64,000 bases of DNA from Saccharospirillum sp. (GTDB taxonomy: Bacteria > Pseudomonadota > Gammaproteobacteria > Pseudomonadales > Natronospirillaceae): assembly GCA_022565595.1 (NCBI GenBank), contig JAIUML010000009.1, forward strand, positions 1-64,000, given 5' to 3'. A model generated the notes under the pieces. The model was given only the letters and a program-made list of their open reading frames with translations, had not been told where the DNA came from and searched no databases. The translations under genes were made by a program, and so were the position numbers. Shown piece by piece: positions 1-8,993 of this stretch. Positions within the stretch are counted from its first letter, which is position 1, and each line of letters begins with the position of its first letter.

Positions 1-104
1 CGGATTACTGCCATCCATTCTAGAGAAAATAGTGCGCAAGCGGTTACGAGGGTGCGACACAAGGTTACATCTATTTATTGCACAAGATTTCATGCAGACG
101 AGAG

Positions 105-240
105 GCTAGCGACGGCTACCGGGGAAGACTCAGCGGGGGAGTCCGCAGCAGGGATGCGTCGGGATAGGCTCCATGGACGGATTGACTGGGCGGCCCCCCG
201 CCCGCCCCCCCTCTGGCTCCCGGGTTTGCCGACGCGGACC
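105..240 (-). repeat. GC-rich intergenic inverted repeat, family R1 copy 1
   Basis: This stretch matches, in reverse orientation, the repeat near 26.1 kb. Both contain AATCCGTCCATGG followed about 25 bases later by CTGCGGACTCCCCCGCTGAG. The strongest match runs from about 129 to 183. It lies just downstream of the stop codon at 259 of the leftward operon, where it could fold as mRNA and act as a transcript end. The first 100 bases of the window show no gene or clear signal. Confidence 0.6.
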
Positions 241-258
241 ATAGCCCTGGAGTGTTAT

Positions 259-1080
259 TTAGCCGCTTTGAGCCAACCGTTTTTCTTCCAGGTGCGCATA
301 AAGGTATTCTGTGAAGAAACCGTGCATCAGGAAGCGCTGGCTGAGGTTCCAGGGGCCTACCAGGTAGTGGGGGTGCTTGTTGTAGGCCATTTCGGCCAGG
401 CCGGGTTCGCCGGTGAGGTCGCCGATGCGCAGGGCGATCGACTGGTCGAGGTTGAAGCCGTTGATGGCGTCTCTGTATTCCTCTCTTGTCAGCAACAGGC
501 AGAACAGACACATAAAGAGAGCGTGGGCGCTTTCGAAATCCATGATCTGGGTGCGCTTTGGCGTGACGTCGAAATCGTCGTTGTTGATGGGTTGCCAGTG
601 AGTCCAGTTCAGTTGGTCTGGGCGTTTGGACTGCCAGGTGCCCATCTGTTCGAACAGTCGGAAGAGCTCCTGGTCGTGTTCGACGAAGCTGGCCTGCATC
701 ATCTCTTCTATGCGTTTGGGGTAGAGATTGACCGGTTGCACCTCTGCATCGCTGTTGTCGATCAGGAAATTCAACAGGTTGGACTCGGTGGCGAAGTGAC
801 GCAGGATCAACTGGTTGGCTTCGACACTGACGAAGTGCTTGCAGAACCAGCAGATCAGGCGTTGCAGGGTGGTGTGGGCGCTGAACTGGGGCAAAGGCAG
901 GCGCTTGAAGAACCAGACCAGGTGCAGCAGGACGGCAAAAATGGCTTGCAGCAGAGGCTGGACGGACCAGCGCAGCGGGTTGTCGAGGTCCTTGAGCCAG
1001 AGTTTGACCGCAGCCGGTTCGATCGGCAGGGAGTTGTCGAACGCCAGGGCGCGAATAAAGGCGCTGCGCGGCTTAGCCAT
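259..1080 (-). CDS. Unrecognised 273-aa protein, last gene of KAS III/diiron-oxidase operon
   Basis: I do not recognise the family with confidence; it may belong to one of the DUF families seen beside KAS III-like genes, such as DUF6999. The protein has a hydrophobic stretch around residues 41-59 (AIFAVLLHLVWFF) and another near 183-197 (ALFMCLFCLLL), with a polar, His- and Trp-containing middle. It has no signal peptide. The ATG at 1080 follows a good ribosome-binding site (GGAGGAAAT) and overlaps the stop of the diiron-protein gene by 8 bases, so the two are translationally coupled. This ties its job to the condensing enzyme and oxidase upstream. No function is assigned. Confidence 0.75.
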   Translation of the reverse strand: MAKPRSAFIRALAFDNSLPIEPAAVKLWLKDLDNPLRWSVQPLLQAIFAVLLHLVWFFKRLPLPQFSAHTTLQRLICWFCKHFVSVEANQLILRHFATESNLLNFLIDNSDAEVQPVNLYPKRIEEMMQASFVEHDQELFRLFEQMGTWQSKRPDQLNWTHWQPINNDDFDVTPKRTQIMDFESAHALFMCLFCLLLTREEYRDAINGFNLDQSIALRIGDLTGEPGLAEMAYNKHPHYLVGPWNLSQRFLMHGFFTEYLYAHLEEKRLAQSG

Positions 1081-1756
1081 GGTCGATTTCCTCCAGTTGC
1101 AAGGCGTAGAGGCGGGCAGTGACGCGAGCGGTGCGGTGTATGGCTTTGACGTCTGCCTCGGAGCGGCAGAGACGGTCGAGCAGGGCGTAGAGTTTGTTCA
1201 GATGGTCGTCGTCGTTTTCGCCGTGGTAACGCATAAAGCTCGTCATTTCGCCGGAGGTTTTGGTCAGCGTCTCAATACGCTCGGCCCAGTCGCTGGCCAT
1301 TTTCTGGCCCAGGCCTTCGATGATCCACATGGCGCCGAGCATGTCGACCGGGTTGGGTTGGCTGGCGCGGTACATCAAAAAGGCGTGCAGGGCTTCGGTG
1401 CCGGCGTTGCGTTCTGCATTACGCAAGGCGTCCAGATCCCCACCGGCGGCGACAAAGTCCCGCTCCAGGACTTCGTAATCGTGGTGTTCTTCCTGGGCGT
1501 GGCCGATGACCGTTGAGCGCACATCGGCAAAGTCGCGGTCGAAGCTGGAAGCCGTGCGGCTGATCCAGCGGCCGCCTTCGATCACCTGCTGGCGCCAGTG
1601 CAACAGCAACTGGCAGTAATCGTCCCGATTGAATTGACCGCGCTCGAGGCGTGCAATCAAGGGGACACGGCCCAGTTGGCGCTCGAATTCAAACCAGATC
1701 TGCATCAGGCCTCGCAGGCAGGCCTGGCCCTGTTCGCTCTTTACTTCGGGGGTCAT
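1073..1756 (-). CDS. Heme-oxygenase-like diiron oxidase family protein (TenA-like fold)
   Basis: This 227-aa all-helical protein has the ligand pattern of heme-oxygenase-like diiron oxidases (HDOs, the group containing UndA and SznF). Seen in sequence: HAQEEHHD at residues 86-93, IIEGLG with Glu147, and YHGENDDDH at 177-185. Known HDOs use such Glu/His/Asp residues to bind two irons and oxidise fatty acids, amino acids or similar substrates with O2. Its start overlaps the end of the KAS III gene (ATGA, 1753-1756), which suggests its substrate could be an acyl chain made or held by that enzyme; that is inference. A non-catalytic TenA-like role cannot be excluded. Confidence 0.8.
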   Translation of the reverse strand: MTPEVKSEQGQACLRGLMQIWFEFERQLGRVPLIARLERGQFNRDDYCQLLLHWRQQVIEGGRWISRTASSFDRDFADVRSTVIGHAQEEHHDYEVLERDFVAAGGDLDALRNAERNAGTEALHAFLMYRASQPNPVDMLGAMWIIEGLGQKMASDWAERIETLTKTSGEMTSFMRYHGENDDDHLNKLYALLDRLCRSEADVKAIHRTARVTARLYALQLEEIDHG

Positions 1757-2865
1757 TGCTCGCCCTCTACCACAGTCAGTTGCATATAAACCGTATTAAA
1801 ACGGCCGCTTTCCGGAACCATACACAAAATGGTCTGCCCTGGCTCATGGGCCCGGGTGCGGCGAAACTCATCGAGCATGATCATGATGGACGCACAGCCG
1901 GTGTTGCCGCGGGTGTAGAGGTTGCTGTACCAGCGGGGTTCCTCGATGCCGACCCCGGCCTGTTGCAGCATGTCGAAGATGCGGCTCTTGAAATAGTGTG
2001 ACGAGTAATGGCACAGCAGGTGATCGACCTGGTCTGGCCGGACATGGCCGGAGTCGATCAGCTTCAGGTAGCCATCGACCCCCAATTTGACGATGTTGTC
2101 GAGCAGGCGCACGTCCTGGCGCAACAACAAGGCACCGGCGGCTTCGGCCTCGGCGTAGGTGGCGAAGTCCTGCCAACTGCGCAGGTCTGCTGCATCGCTC
2201 GGTTGGCCGACGGTCATGCACACCGGGTAGGCATCGGCATGGGAGAAGCCCTTGATCCAGTCAATACGAAAACAGCGCCCTCTTGGTTGCTTTTCCAACA
2301 GAAAGGCACCGGCGCCGTCCGAGAGCATCCAGCGCAGAAACTCGGCATTGAAATCCGGGTCACCGCCAGCGGCTTCATAGCGGCTGGCCTTGAACAGGCG
2401 CGAGGCCAGTTCGCTGGCGACCACCAGGGCGTTGTCGTGTTCTTCCGCTTTCAGGCTGGTATAGGCGGCTTTCAGCGCCATCATGCTGCTTGAGCAAATG
2501 CCATGGCTGGTGTGCAGCTCGATGTCGCGCAAGCCCAGTTCGGCTTGAACCATGCTGCCGAAGCCGGGCAGTACCAGATCGCCCTGGCTGGTGGCAGCGC
2601 TGAGCAGTTGCACCTGGCTTGGGCGGAGGGCGGCCTGCGCCAGACAGTCGTCTCCAGCACGGGCGGCCATTTCGGCGTTGGAGTGAGTGGTGTTGTGTTC
2701 GGCATCCATTGCGTAGTGCCGGGTCTGAATGCCGTTGCTTTGCAGAATACGGCGTTTCAGCCGGCTGGGTTTACCGTTAACGAGCCCGAGCCGTGCTTCC
2801 ATTTGCTCGTTCTCGACCGGTTCGCCAGGCAAAAAATGCCCGGTGCTGGTGATATAAACACTCAT
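1753..2865 (-). CDS. Beta-ketoacyl-ACP synthase III-like condensing enzyme
   Basis: This is a thiolase-fold ketosynthase of the FabH/DarB type, which joins an acyl primer to a malonyl or ketoacyl carrier. From the chosen start the nucleophile is Cys124 in HGICSSSMM, with His290 in YSSHYF and Asn321 in RGNTGCAS completing the Cys-His-Asn triad; glycine-rich SDGAGAFLL is also present. I chose the ATG at 2865 because AAGGAACG sits just upstream and the protein then begins MSVYITSTGHFLPG, as expected. An in-frame start 15 codons earlier lacks support. It is the second gene of a four-gene minus-strand operon, so it is probably a specialised pathway enzyme and not housekeeping FabH. Confidence 0.9.
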   Translation of the reverse strand: MSVYITSTGHFLPGEPVENEQMEARLGLVNGKPSRLKRRILQSNGIQTRHYAMDAEHNTTHSNAEMAARAGDDCLAQAALRPSQVQLLSAATSQGDLVLPGFGSMVQAELGLRDIELHTSHGICSSSMMALKAAYTSLKAEEHDNALVVASELASRLFKASRYEAAGGDPDFNAEFLRWMLSDGAGAFLLEKQPRGRCFRIDWIKGFSHADAYPVCMTVGQPSDAADLRSWQDFATYAEAEAAGALLLRQDVRLLDNIVKLGVDGYLKLIDSGHVRPDQVDHLLCHYSSHYFKSRIFDMLQQAGVGIEEPRWYSNLYTRGNTGCASIMIMLDEFRRTRAHEPGQTILCMVPESGRFNTVYMQLTVVEGEQ

Positions 2866-2899
2866 GCCGTTTCGTTCCTTGTTGTGTGAATGGCAACTG

Positions 2900-3466
2900 T
2901 CATGCTGCATGCTGTTTGAGACGATGGGCTCTCAGGCAGCGCAGGTTTTCTTCCAGGTAGGGAAAGCCGCAAACAATGGCCATAAAGATCAGGTACATCG
3001 GCAGGTAGGTCTCACCCCCATGGGAGTACTCCATGCGGCGGAACACAAACTGCCCTTGCCAGTTGAAGGTGACCAGGTCGATGACGACCGGCCAGTTGAT
3101 GACGAAAATGCTGGCGAGCATATAGAACGGCAGGGTTGCGAGGTAACTGTGTGCGTGCATCTCCCAGATGCTGATGCGGCGCCGGGGAGCGGCGTAATGG
3201 ACATCCCAGTGAGCGACGATTTCGTGCAGCAGCCAGGCGGCGAGGCAGATCAACAGAATGAGGACGTTTACCCGAAACACCAGGCAGAACAGTATGGGTA
3301 TGCCGACCTGAATGCCCATGACGCTGTGCATCAGGGATTCCTTCAGGCCCGAGGTCGTCTCTATGTTGGTCGCCCGGTGGCAACACCAGTCGACAAAGCC
3401 CGCGATGCCCCAGAGCGGCAAGAACACAAAGAGCAGGGCGTTGATGAGTAACTGTCCAGTATCCAC
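2900..3466 (-). CDS. His-rich integral membrane protein, first gene of KAS III operon
   Basis: The family is not recognised. The protein has about four membrane segments and histidines clustered near them: DWCCHR, LHEIVAHWDVHY and WEMHAHSY. Such spacing resembles membrane diiron desaturases and hydroxylases, but it does not fit a canonical eight-histidine pattern, so enzymatic activity is only a suggestion. I prefer the GTG at 3466, preceded by AGGA with a 10-base spacing; a longer form from GTG 3619 would add 51 polar residues and leave no room for the divergent sbcD promoter. It lies 34 bases upstream of the KAS III start and is probably co-transcribed with it. Confidence 0.65.
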   Translation of the reverse strand: MDTGQLLINALLFVFLPLWGIAGFVDWCCHRATNIETTSGLKESLMHSVMGIQVGIPILFCLVFRVNVLILLICLAAWLLHEIVAHWDVHYAAPRRRISIWEMHAHSYLATLPFYMLASIFVINWPVVIDLVTFNWQGQFVFRRMEYSHGGETYLPMYLIFMAIVCGFPYLEENLRCLRAHRLKQHAA

Positions 3467-3701
3467 TACTTCAAGTTCCTTGAGTTGCCAGGTTCGTTTG
3501 ACAGAAGTCGCAACCGCTTGCCGGCGCAGGCCATCGCCACTGTACCATTCCGGCAGTGTGAGCAAATGATGGGGTAAAGTATCCCGACAAAACCGGATAA
3601 AAACCAGTGCACCATTCACAGTTCAGTTGCTGAATCAGGCTCAACTCGGTCTTTGTAGCATGCTATCCTGCCGCCGTCTTTATCATTTCTGGGTGGGTCC
3701 T

Positions 3702-4847
3702 GTGCGCTTGCTTCATACCTCCGACTGGCACCTCGGCCGGCAATTCCACAATGTCTCCCTGCTGGACGACCAGCGCTTTGTGCTGCAACAACTGTTGGAC
3801 ATCGTCGAACAGGACGCGGTCGATGCTGTCATCGTGGCGGGTGATGTTTACGATCGGGCCATTCCGCCTGCCGAGGCGGTGACGCTGCTGAACGAGACGC
3901 TCTACAGCCTGTGCGTCGAACGCAAGGTGCCGGTGGTGATGATCAGTGGCAATCACGACAGTGCGCAGCGACTGGGCTTCGGCTCGGGCCTCATGGCAGG
4001 GGCGGGCTTGCATCTGATCAGCCAGTTGGATCAGGTGGCCGAGCCGGTGATGTTGCGCAAGGGCGATGAGTCCGTGGCTGTGTTCGGTGTGCCCTACTGT
4101 ACGCCGGAGCTGGTGCGCGATTTCAGTGGTGAGGATGTGCGCAGCTTCGACGCGGCCCACACCTGGCTGGTTGATCAGGCTGCTGCTGCACGGCCCCAAG
4201 CGGTGCCTGCTGTGCTGGTCAGCCATTGTTTTGTGGCTGGCGGTGAGGCGAGCGAGTCGGAGCGGCCGCTGTCGGTCGGCGGTGCCGATACCGTGCGTTG
4301 GGAGCCGATGAAAGGCTTCGATTATGTGGCCCTTGGGCATTTGCACTCCCCTCAATGGCGGGGCGCAGAACACCTTCGCTACAGCGGCTCATTGCTGAAA
4401 TACAGTTTCTCGGAAGTATCACAACGCAAGGGTGTTGTGCTGGTGGACCTGGAAGCCGGCAAGCCCGCTCGGATCAGTGAGCGCCCCTTGCAACCCAGGC
4501 GCGACATGCGTGTTCTGGAAGGGGCCTTCAGTGACGTGCTGGCCCAGGCTGAGACCGACGAAGCGCCGGATGACTACTTGCTGATTCGCCTGACTGACAA
4601 ACACGCCATTCTCGATACCCTGGCGCAATTGCGTGAGCATTACCCGAATGTGCTGCATCTTGAAAAACCGGGTTTGTATGAGGCCGGCGAAGCCCGACTG
4701 AGCTCCCGCGAGCAGTTGAAGCGCTCCGAGATCGATCTTTTCGCCGATTTCTATCAGCAGGTGCAGGGCGAACCGATGACGGAGGAACAACAGGCCGCAT
4801 TGGCGAAAGCTGTGTCGGATCTGCACCGGGCGGAGGCAGAGCAATGA
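3702..4847 (+). CDS. sbcD: Exonuclease SbcCD subunit D
   Basis: SbcD (Mre11 homologue) is the Mn-dependent nuclease subunit that, with SbcC, opens hairpins and trims protein-blocked DNA ends. The five phosphoesterase motifs are visible: HTSDWHLG at the start, VIVAGDVYD, ISGNHDS, VSHCF and ALGHLH. I chose GTG 3702 (VRLLHTSDWHLG) because SbcD proteins begin immediately before this motif; the longer reading frame from 3627 adds 25 unconserved residues. A TGCTATCCT extended -10-like element at 3661-3669 could be its promoter. The stop overlaps the sbcC ATG (ATGA). Confidence 0.97.
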   Translation: MRLLHTSDWHLGRQFHNVSLLDDQRFVLQQLLDIVEQDAVDAVIVAGDVYDRAIPPAEAVTLLNETLYSLCVERKVPVVMISGNHDSAQRLGFGSGLMAGAGLHLISQLDQVAEPVMLRKGDESVAVFGVPYCTPELVRDFSGEDVRSFDAAHTWLVDQAAAARPQAVPAVLVSHCFVAGGEASESERPLSVGGADTVRWEPMKGFDYVALGHLHSPQWRGAEHLRYSGSLLKYSFSEVSQRKGVVLVDLEAGKPARISERPLQPRRDMRVLEGAFSDVLAQAETDEAPDDYLLIRLTDKHAILDTLAQLREHYPNVLHLEKPGLYEAGEARLSSREQLKRSEIDLFADFYQQVQGEPMTEEQQAALAKAVSDLHRAEAEQ

Positions 4848-7800
4848 GGCCACTCTTTCTTGGCATTCAGGCCTTTGGCCCCTTCAGCAATCGACAGTGC
4901 ATCGACTTCACCGAGCTCGGCGATAACGCTCTATTTCTGATCAACGGCCCCACCGGTGCTGGCAAGAGCAGCCTGCTGGACGCCATCTGTTTTGCCCTGT
5001 ACGGCGTCACCACGGGCGGTGAACGGGAGGCGGCCAGCATGCGCAACGACCTGGCGCCCGATGATCTTGAAACCGAAGTGCGGCTGGATGTGCAACTGGG
5101 TGATCAGGTCTACTGCCTGCGTCGGCAGCCCACTCAGGAGGTCGCCAAGAAACGCGGCCAGGGCACCACCGAACGTCAGACCAGTGCCGTTGTTTACAAG
5201 GTGGCATTGGCTGACTGGGTGCCGGACCAGGACGACCGTGAAACCGACCTCGTGCCGCTCAAGGGTGTGCGCGAGGTCAACGAATACGTGCAGCAACTGA
5301 CGGGCCTTAATGCGGATCAGTTTCGCCAGGTCATGGTGTTACCCCAGGGCAAGTTCCGGGATCTGTTGTTGGCGTCGTCCAGTGAGCGTCAGGAGATATT
5401 CAGCCAGCTGTTTCAGACGCACATTTTCAAAGAACTCGAAGACAAACTCCAGGAAGAAGCGGCTGGGCTAAAGCGCGAACGCGAAAGCCTGGTCGACAAG
5501 CGTCAGGCCTTGCTGGATCTGGTGGAAGTCGCTTCCGTTGTGGAGCTCGATGAGCGCCTGAACGAGCTGGCGCCAGAGCTGGCGCGGGCCAGGCAAGGCC
5601 TGGACGAATGGCTCAAGATGATGGCCGCAGCAGAACGCCAGTTGGACAACGCACAGCGACTGGAACAGCAATTCAAGCGACTGGATGCTCTGGCACAGGA
5701 AGAAAAAGCGCATCAGGCCCGGGCCGAGGCCATGCATCGGGAGCGAACTCGCCTGCAACGCGCACGCCATGCGCAGCGTCTTGAGCCGGTATACAGCCAG
5801 GTGGCGCGCAGTCAAAGACGTCTGGCTGAACTGGCAGCGGCAGTGCAACAGGCGGCCGAGCGTGAACGGGCGCTGGAGCAACAACAAAAGGCGGCTGACC
5901 AGGTATTTCAGAACGCTGAACGGGACTGGAACACTCTGGATGGCTTGAAGGAAGAGCGCCAGCAGTTGCTCTCGGTTGAATCCCGCTTGAGTGAGCTTGA
6001 ACAGACCAGGCACGCACAAGAAAAAGCCCTGGCAGCTCAGAAGAAGGCTCAGCGGAGCTTGCAGGAACACCAGACTCTGCAACAGGAGCGACAAGCGCAA
6101 TTGCGGAATCTGGACCAGAGCATAGAGCAGTTACGCATTGAACTGGCCGGTGTGCCACAACTGGAAGCGCTGTTGGCGACACTCAAAAAACACGGCACGG
6201 CCAAGGCTGAGTGGGAGAAGCTGCAGGACTTACAGCAGGAAATGAGAACCAGACTGGAAGAGTGCGACCGCCAGGTTGGCAGGCTTCAGTCACAAACAGA
6301 AACCCTGGGCCGAACCCTGAAACAAACCGAGCTGGCTTGGCACCAGGGGCAGGCATTTGAACTGGCGCAGGCACTGGAGTCCGGTCAGCCCTGCCCGGTC
6401 TGTGGCAGTACGGAGCACCCGAATCCGGCCGAGGATCAGGCCCGAACATTCGCCACCAGAGCCGAAGTCGATCAAGCTCGCCAGGCTCTGGATGCGGAGC
6501 AAGGCAGGTTGCGTGAGGCTCAATCAGAGCGTGACAGACTGACTCAGGAACTCGAGCAAAGTCGACGCCGTGGCGAGGAATGGCGCGAAGAGCTGGGCGA
6601 CTACCGGGATTGGGAACTGGCGGCCATTCGTGCCGAATGGAGCAAGGTCAATCAGCAACTGAAGCGGCTGACCCAGGCTCAGCAAAAGCTGGATGAGCAA
6701 CTGCGGCATCGTACCAGGACCGATGCGGATCTGCGTCAGGCAGGCGAGCAGGAAGTAGCCCTGCGTGAAGCACTGGAAATCGCCATCAAGGAACAGGCCA
6801 GCACTGAGCAGGCGTTGCAGAGTCTGGAGCAGGCCGTGCCGGAACCCTGGCGTGTGCCCGGTGCACTGGGCAAAAAACTGGATGCCTTGAATCAGCACAT
6901 TCAGCGCATCGAGCAGGGTTATCAGCAAGCACAAAGGACTCTGCAGAACGCCAACAAGGAATTGGCCAGCGCCAGGGCCAGTCATACTGCAGCGCAAGAA
7001 CAGCAAGCCACTGGCAAGACCGATGCCGACCAGGCCAATCAGGAATGGCAGGCCGAGTTGGCGCGCAGCGACTTTGCGACCGACGCGGATTACCTGGCGG
7101 CCTGCTTGAACAGTACGGACATGGCGAAGCTGGAGCAACAACTGGACGCCTACCAGGCCCAGGGTCATCGGCTGGCCGCTCAGCGGGAAGACCTCACCGT
7201 TGCGCTGGAAGGACAGGCGAAACCGGACCTGGAACGACTGAAAAGTGAACGGGAGAACACCAGAGAGCAACAACAGTTGGCCGAGAGCAAACACCACCAG
7301 ATTAAATCTCAGGTGGATGAACTGAAAAAGATTCAGCAGGAACTGTCCCAAACCCAGGCCCGAATGAACAAGCTGGAGGATCGCTACGCCGTCACCGGCA
7401 CCCTGGCGGATGTCGCCGCCGGACGCAATGTGCACAAGGTCAGCTTGCAGCGTTTCGTGCTCAGCGTTTTGCTGGACGATGTATTGATCGAAGCCACGCG
7501 CCGTTTGTCGGTCATGAGCAAGGGGCGTTATCAATTGCTGCGCAAGCAGGATCGCAGCAAAGGCAACCGTGCTTCGGGTCTGGAGCTGGAAGTGGAAGAC
7601 GCCTACACCGGCAAAAGTCGCCCGGTTAATACCCTCTCCGGTGGTGAGTCCTTTCTGGCTGCTTTGGCGCTGGCGCTGGGTCTGTCAGACGTGGTCCAGG
7701 CCTACGCCGGCGGTATTCGGCTCGACACCCTCTTCATTGATGAGGGCTTCGGTTCTCTGGACCAGGACTCCCTCGACCTGGCCATTCAAACCCTGATGGA

Positions 7801-7924
7801 GCTGCGTGCCAATGGCCGTACCATAGGCATCATCTCCCATGTCAGTGAATTGAAAGAGCAGATGCCTCTGCGCATTGATGTAAAGCCGTCGCGACTGGGC
7901 AGTGTGGTCGAGGTGGTGTCTTGA
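4844..7924 (+). CDS. sbcC: Exonuclease SbcCD subunit C (SMC-like ATPase)
   Basis: SbcC (Rad50 homologue) is the ATPase that clamps DNA for SbcD. The 1026 residues are close to the usual length. Seen in order: Walker A GPTGAGKSS near residue 35, two long Gln/Glu/Arg-rich coiled coils, the zinc hook CPVCGS at about residue 517 between them, the ABC signature LSGGES, and Walker B LFIDEGFGSLD near the C-terminus. It overlaps sbcD by four bases and is certainly co-translated with it. The next gene downstream is on the opposite strand. Confidence 0.97.
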   Translation: MRPLFLGIQAFGPFSNRQCIDFTELGDNALFLINGPTGAGKSSLLDAICFALYGVTTGGEREAASMRNDLAPDDLETEVRLDVQLGDQVYCLRRQPTQEVAKKRGQGTTERQTSAVVYKVALADWVPDQDDRETDLVPLKGVREVNEYVQQLTGLNADQFRQVMVLPQGKFRDLLLASSSERQEIFSQLFQTHIFKELEDKLQEEAAGLKRERESLVDKRQALLDLVEVASVVELDERLNELAPELARARQGLDEWLKMMAAAERQLDNAQRLEQQFKRLDALAQEEKAHQARAEAMHRERTRLQRARHAQRLEPVYSQVARSQRRLAELAAAVQQAAERERALEQQQKAADQVFQNAERDWNTLDGLKEERQQLLSVESRLSELEQTRHAQEKALAAQKKAQRSLQEHQTLQQERQAQLRNLDQSIEQLRIELAGVPQLEALLATLKKHGTAKAEWEKLQDLQQEMRTRLEECDRQVGRLQSQTETLGRTLKQTELAWHQGQAFELAQALESGQPCPVCGSTEHPNPAEDQARTFATRAEVDQARQALDAEQGRLREAQSERDRLTQELEQSRRRGEEWREELGDYRDWELAAIRAEWSKVNQQLKRLTQAQQKLDEQLRHRTRTDADLRQAGEQEVALREALEIAIKEQASTEQALQSLEQAVPEPWRVPGALGKKLDALNQHIQRIEQGYQQAQRTLQNANKELASARASHTAAQEQQATGKTDADQANQEWQAELARSDFATDADYLAACLNSTDMAKLEQQLDAYQAQGHRLAAQREDLTVALEGQAKPDLERLKSERENTREQQQLAESKHHQIKSQVDELKKIQQELSQTQARMNKLEDRYAVTGTLADVAAGRNVHKVSLQRFVLSVLLDDVLIEATRRLSVMSKGRYQLLRKQDRSKGNRASGLELEVEDAYTGKSRPVNTLSGGESFLAALALALGLSDVVQAYAGGIRLDTLFIDEGFGSLDQDSLDLAIQTLMELRANGRTIGIISHVSELKEQMPLRIDVKPSRLGSVVEVVS

Positions 7925-7954
7925 GGCTGGTACTCGGCCAGGGGGGTGGTAAAG

Positions 7955-8782
7955 TCACTGAATCAGCTGCAACGCCATGGCCATACGCTGTTCACTGGAG
8001 CCCTTCAGGCTGGCTTTCAGATGGTCCGGAAGCGATTTTTCCAGAGCGGGTATGCGCATCCCTTTCAAATGCGCATAACGACCCTTGTCAACGCCGTAGT
8101 GTATCAGGTTGGCGGTGATGACCAGGTCGGTGTAATCGGGTTTGGTGTTGCCGGTTCGCTGCATGTCTTCATGTTCTCTGGCAACGTCGATCAGGCTGCT
8201 GTCCATTTGCCAGTGCTCCAGCATCAGCGCGCCCACCTGAGGGTGAAGTGCCTGCTCAAGCGATTGCGCCAGGGTGGGAGAGATGCCGGACTGTTTGCGG
8301 CAGAAATCACGCAATGGCAGTTTGCCTATATCATGCAGCAGCCCGGCCAGTGAGGCTTGCTCCGGGTCCAGGTGGGGATGGTGTTCGGCAATGGTGTGAC
8401 ACAGAGCACTGATGCTCAAGCTTGACGCGACAAACCCTTTGAGCCGTGCTGGATCACCAGAGCGGTTCATGGTCTGCAAGATGGCCAGTTGGGTCACCAA
8501 CGAACGCACCAGGTTCAGCCCCAGACTGGTAATGGCCAACCGCAAGGAGGTCAGAGGCTTGCCACGCAAACGTGAGGCATTGCCCGCAACCTTGATCAAG
8601 CGGGCGGTAATGGCGGCATCCTTGGCGATGGTGCGCTCCAATAAGCTAACGTCGCAATCATCCTTGCCAGTCAGGGTGCGCACCTGTATGGCCACCTCTG
8701 GTAGTGAAGGCAGTATCAACTGGTTGGCATCGATTGCTTCGGCAATGCGCTGGAGCCAATCCTCGTGAGTCATTTTGGTCAT
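7955..8782 (-). CDS. HDOD domain protein
   Basis: The protein carries an HDOD domain, an HD-related output or scaffold domain common in gammaproteobacterial signalling proteins. It opens with a helical stretch (ILPSLPEVAIQVRTL), followed by the HDOD core (AKDAAITARLIKVAGNA) and LAGLLHDIGKLPL near residue 170, which retains an HD pair. No receiver, GGDEF or EAL domain is fused to it. It is a single gene between sbcC (convergent, about 30 bases apart) and the divergent rhodanese gene. The start could be ATG 8782 or the ATG three codons later (MTHEDW); neither has a strong ribosome-binding site. Its partner is unknown. Confidence 0.85.
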   Translation of the reverse strand: MTKMTHEDWLQRIAEAIDANQLILPSLPEVAIQVRTLTGKDDCDVSLLERTIAKDAAITARLIKVAGNASRLRGKPLTSLRLAITSLGLNLVRSLVTQLAILQTMNRSGDPARLKGFVASSLSISALCHTIAEHHPHLDPEQASLAGLLHDIGKLPLRDFCRKQSGISPTLAQSLEQALHPQVGALMLEHWQMDSSLIDVAREHEDMQRTGNTKPDYTDLVITANLIHYGVDKGRYAHLKGMRIPALEKSLPDHLKASLKGSSEQRMAMALQLIQ

Positions 8783-8931
8783 TGGTACGTTGTCCGCTAA
8801 AAGCCTGTCCTTTGATGGTGTCTAATTCATTCGACCTTTTTGCGCTCGCAGAGTCGCTGATTCAGGTGACTTCGGATATGCCATCGTCGCAGTAATTGAA
8901 AGTCATTATATACAAAAACAGATATTGGAAC

Positions 8932-8959
8932 TTGTTGTTTCTCGTCCTTTCATTAGAAT
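8932..8959 (+). promoter_or_regulatory. Candidate sigma70 promoter of the rhodanese gene
   Basis: TTGTTG at 8932-8937 and TAGAAT at 8954-8959 are separated by 16 bases, about 35 bases upstream of the rhodanese ATG. The rest of the intergenic region is AT-rich. Confidence 0.4.
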
Positions 8960-8993
8960 TCACTGATAAACCAAGGCTTTGAGGGTGTGAACG

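Noticed and set aside
52-1122. 356-codon rightward frame
   Set aside because: It is antisense to the DUF-like gene at 259-1080, which has a good ribosome site and operon context; the frame has no family features.
6524-7534. 336-codon leftward frame, Leu/Gln-rich
   Set aside because: Antisense to the coiled coil of sbcC; composition reflects that.
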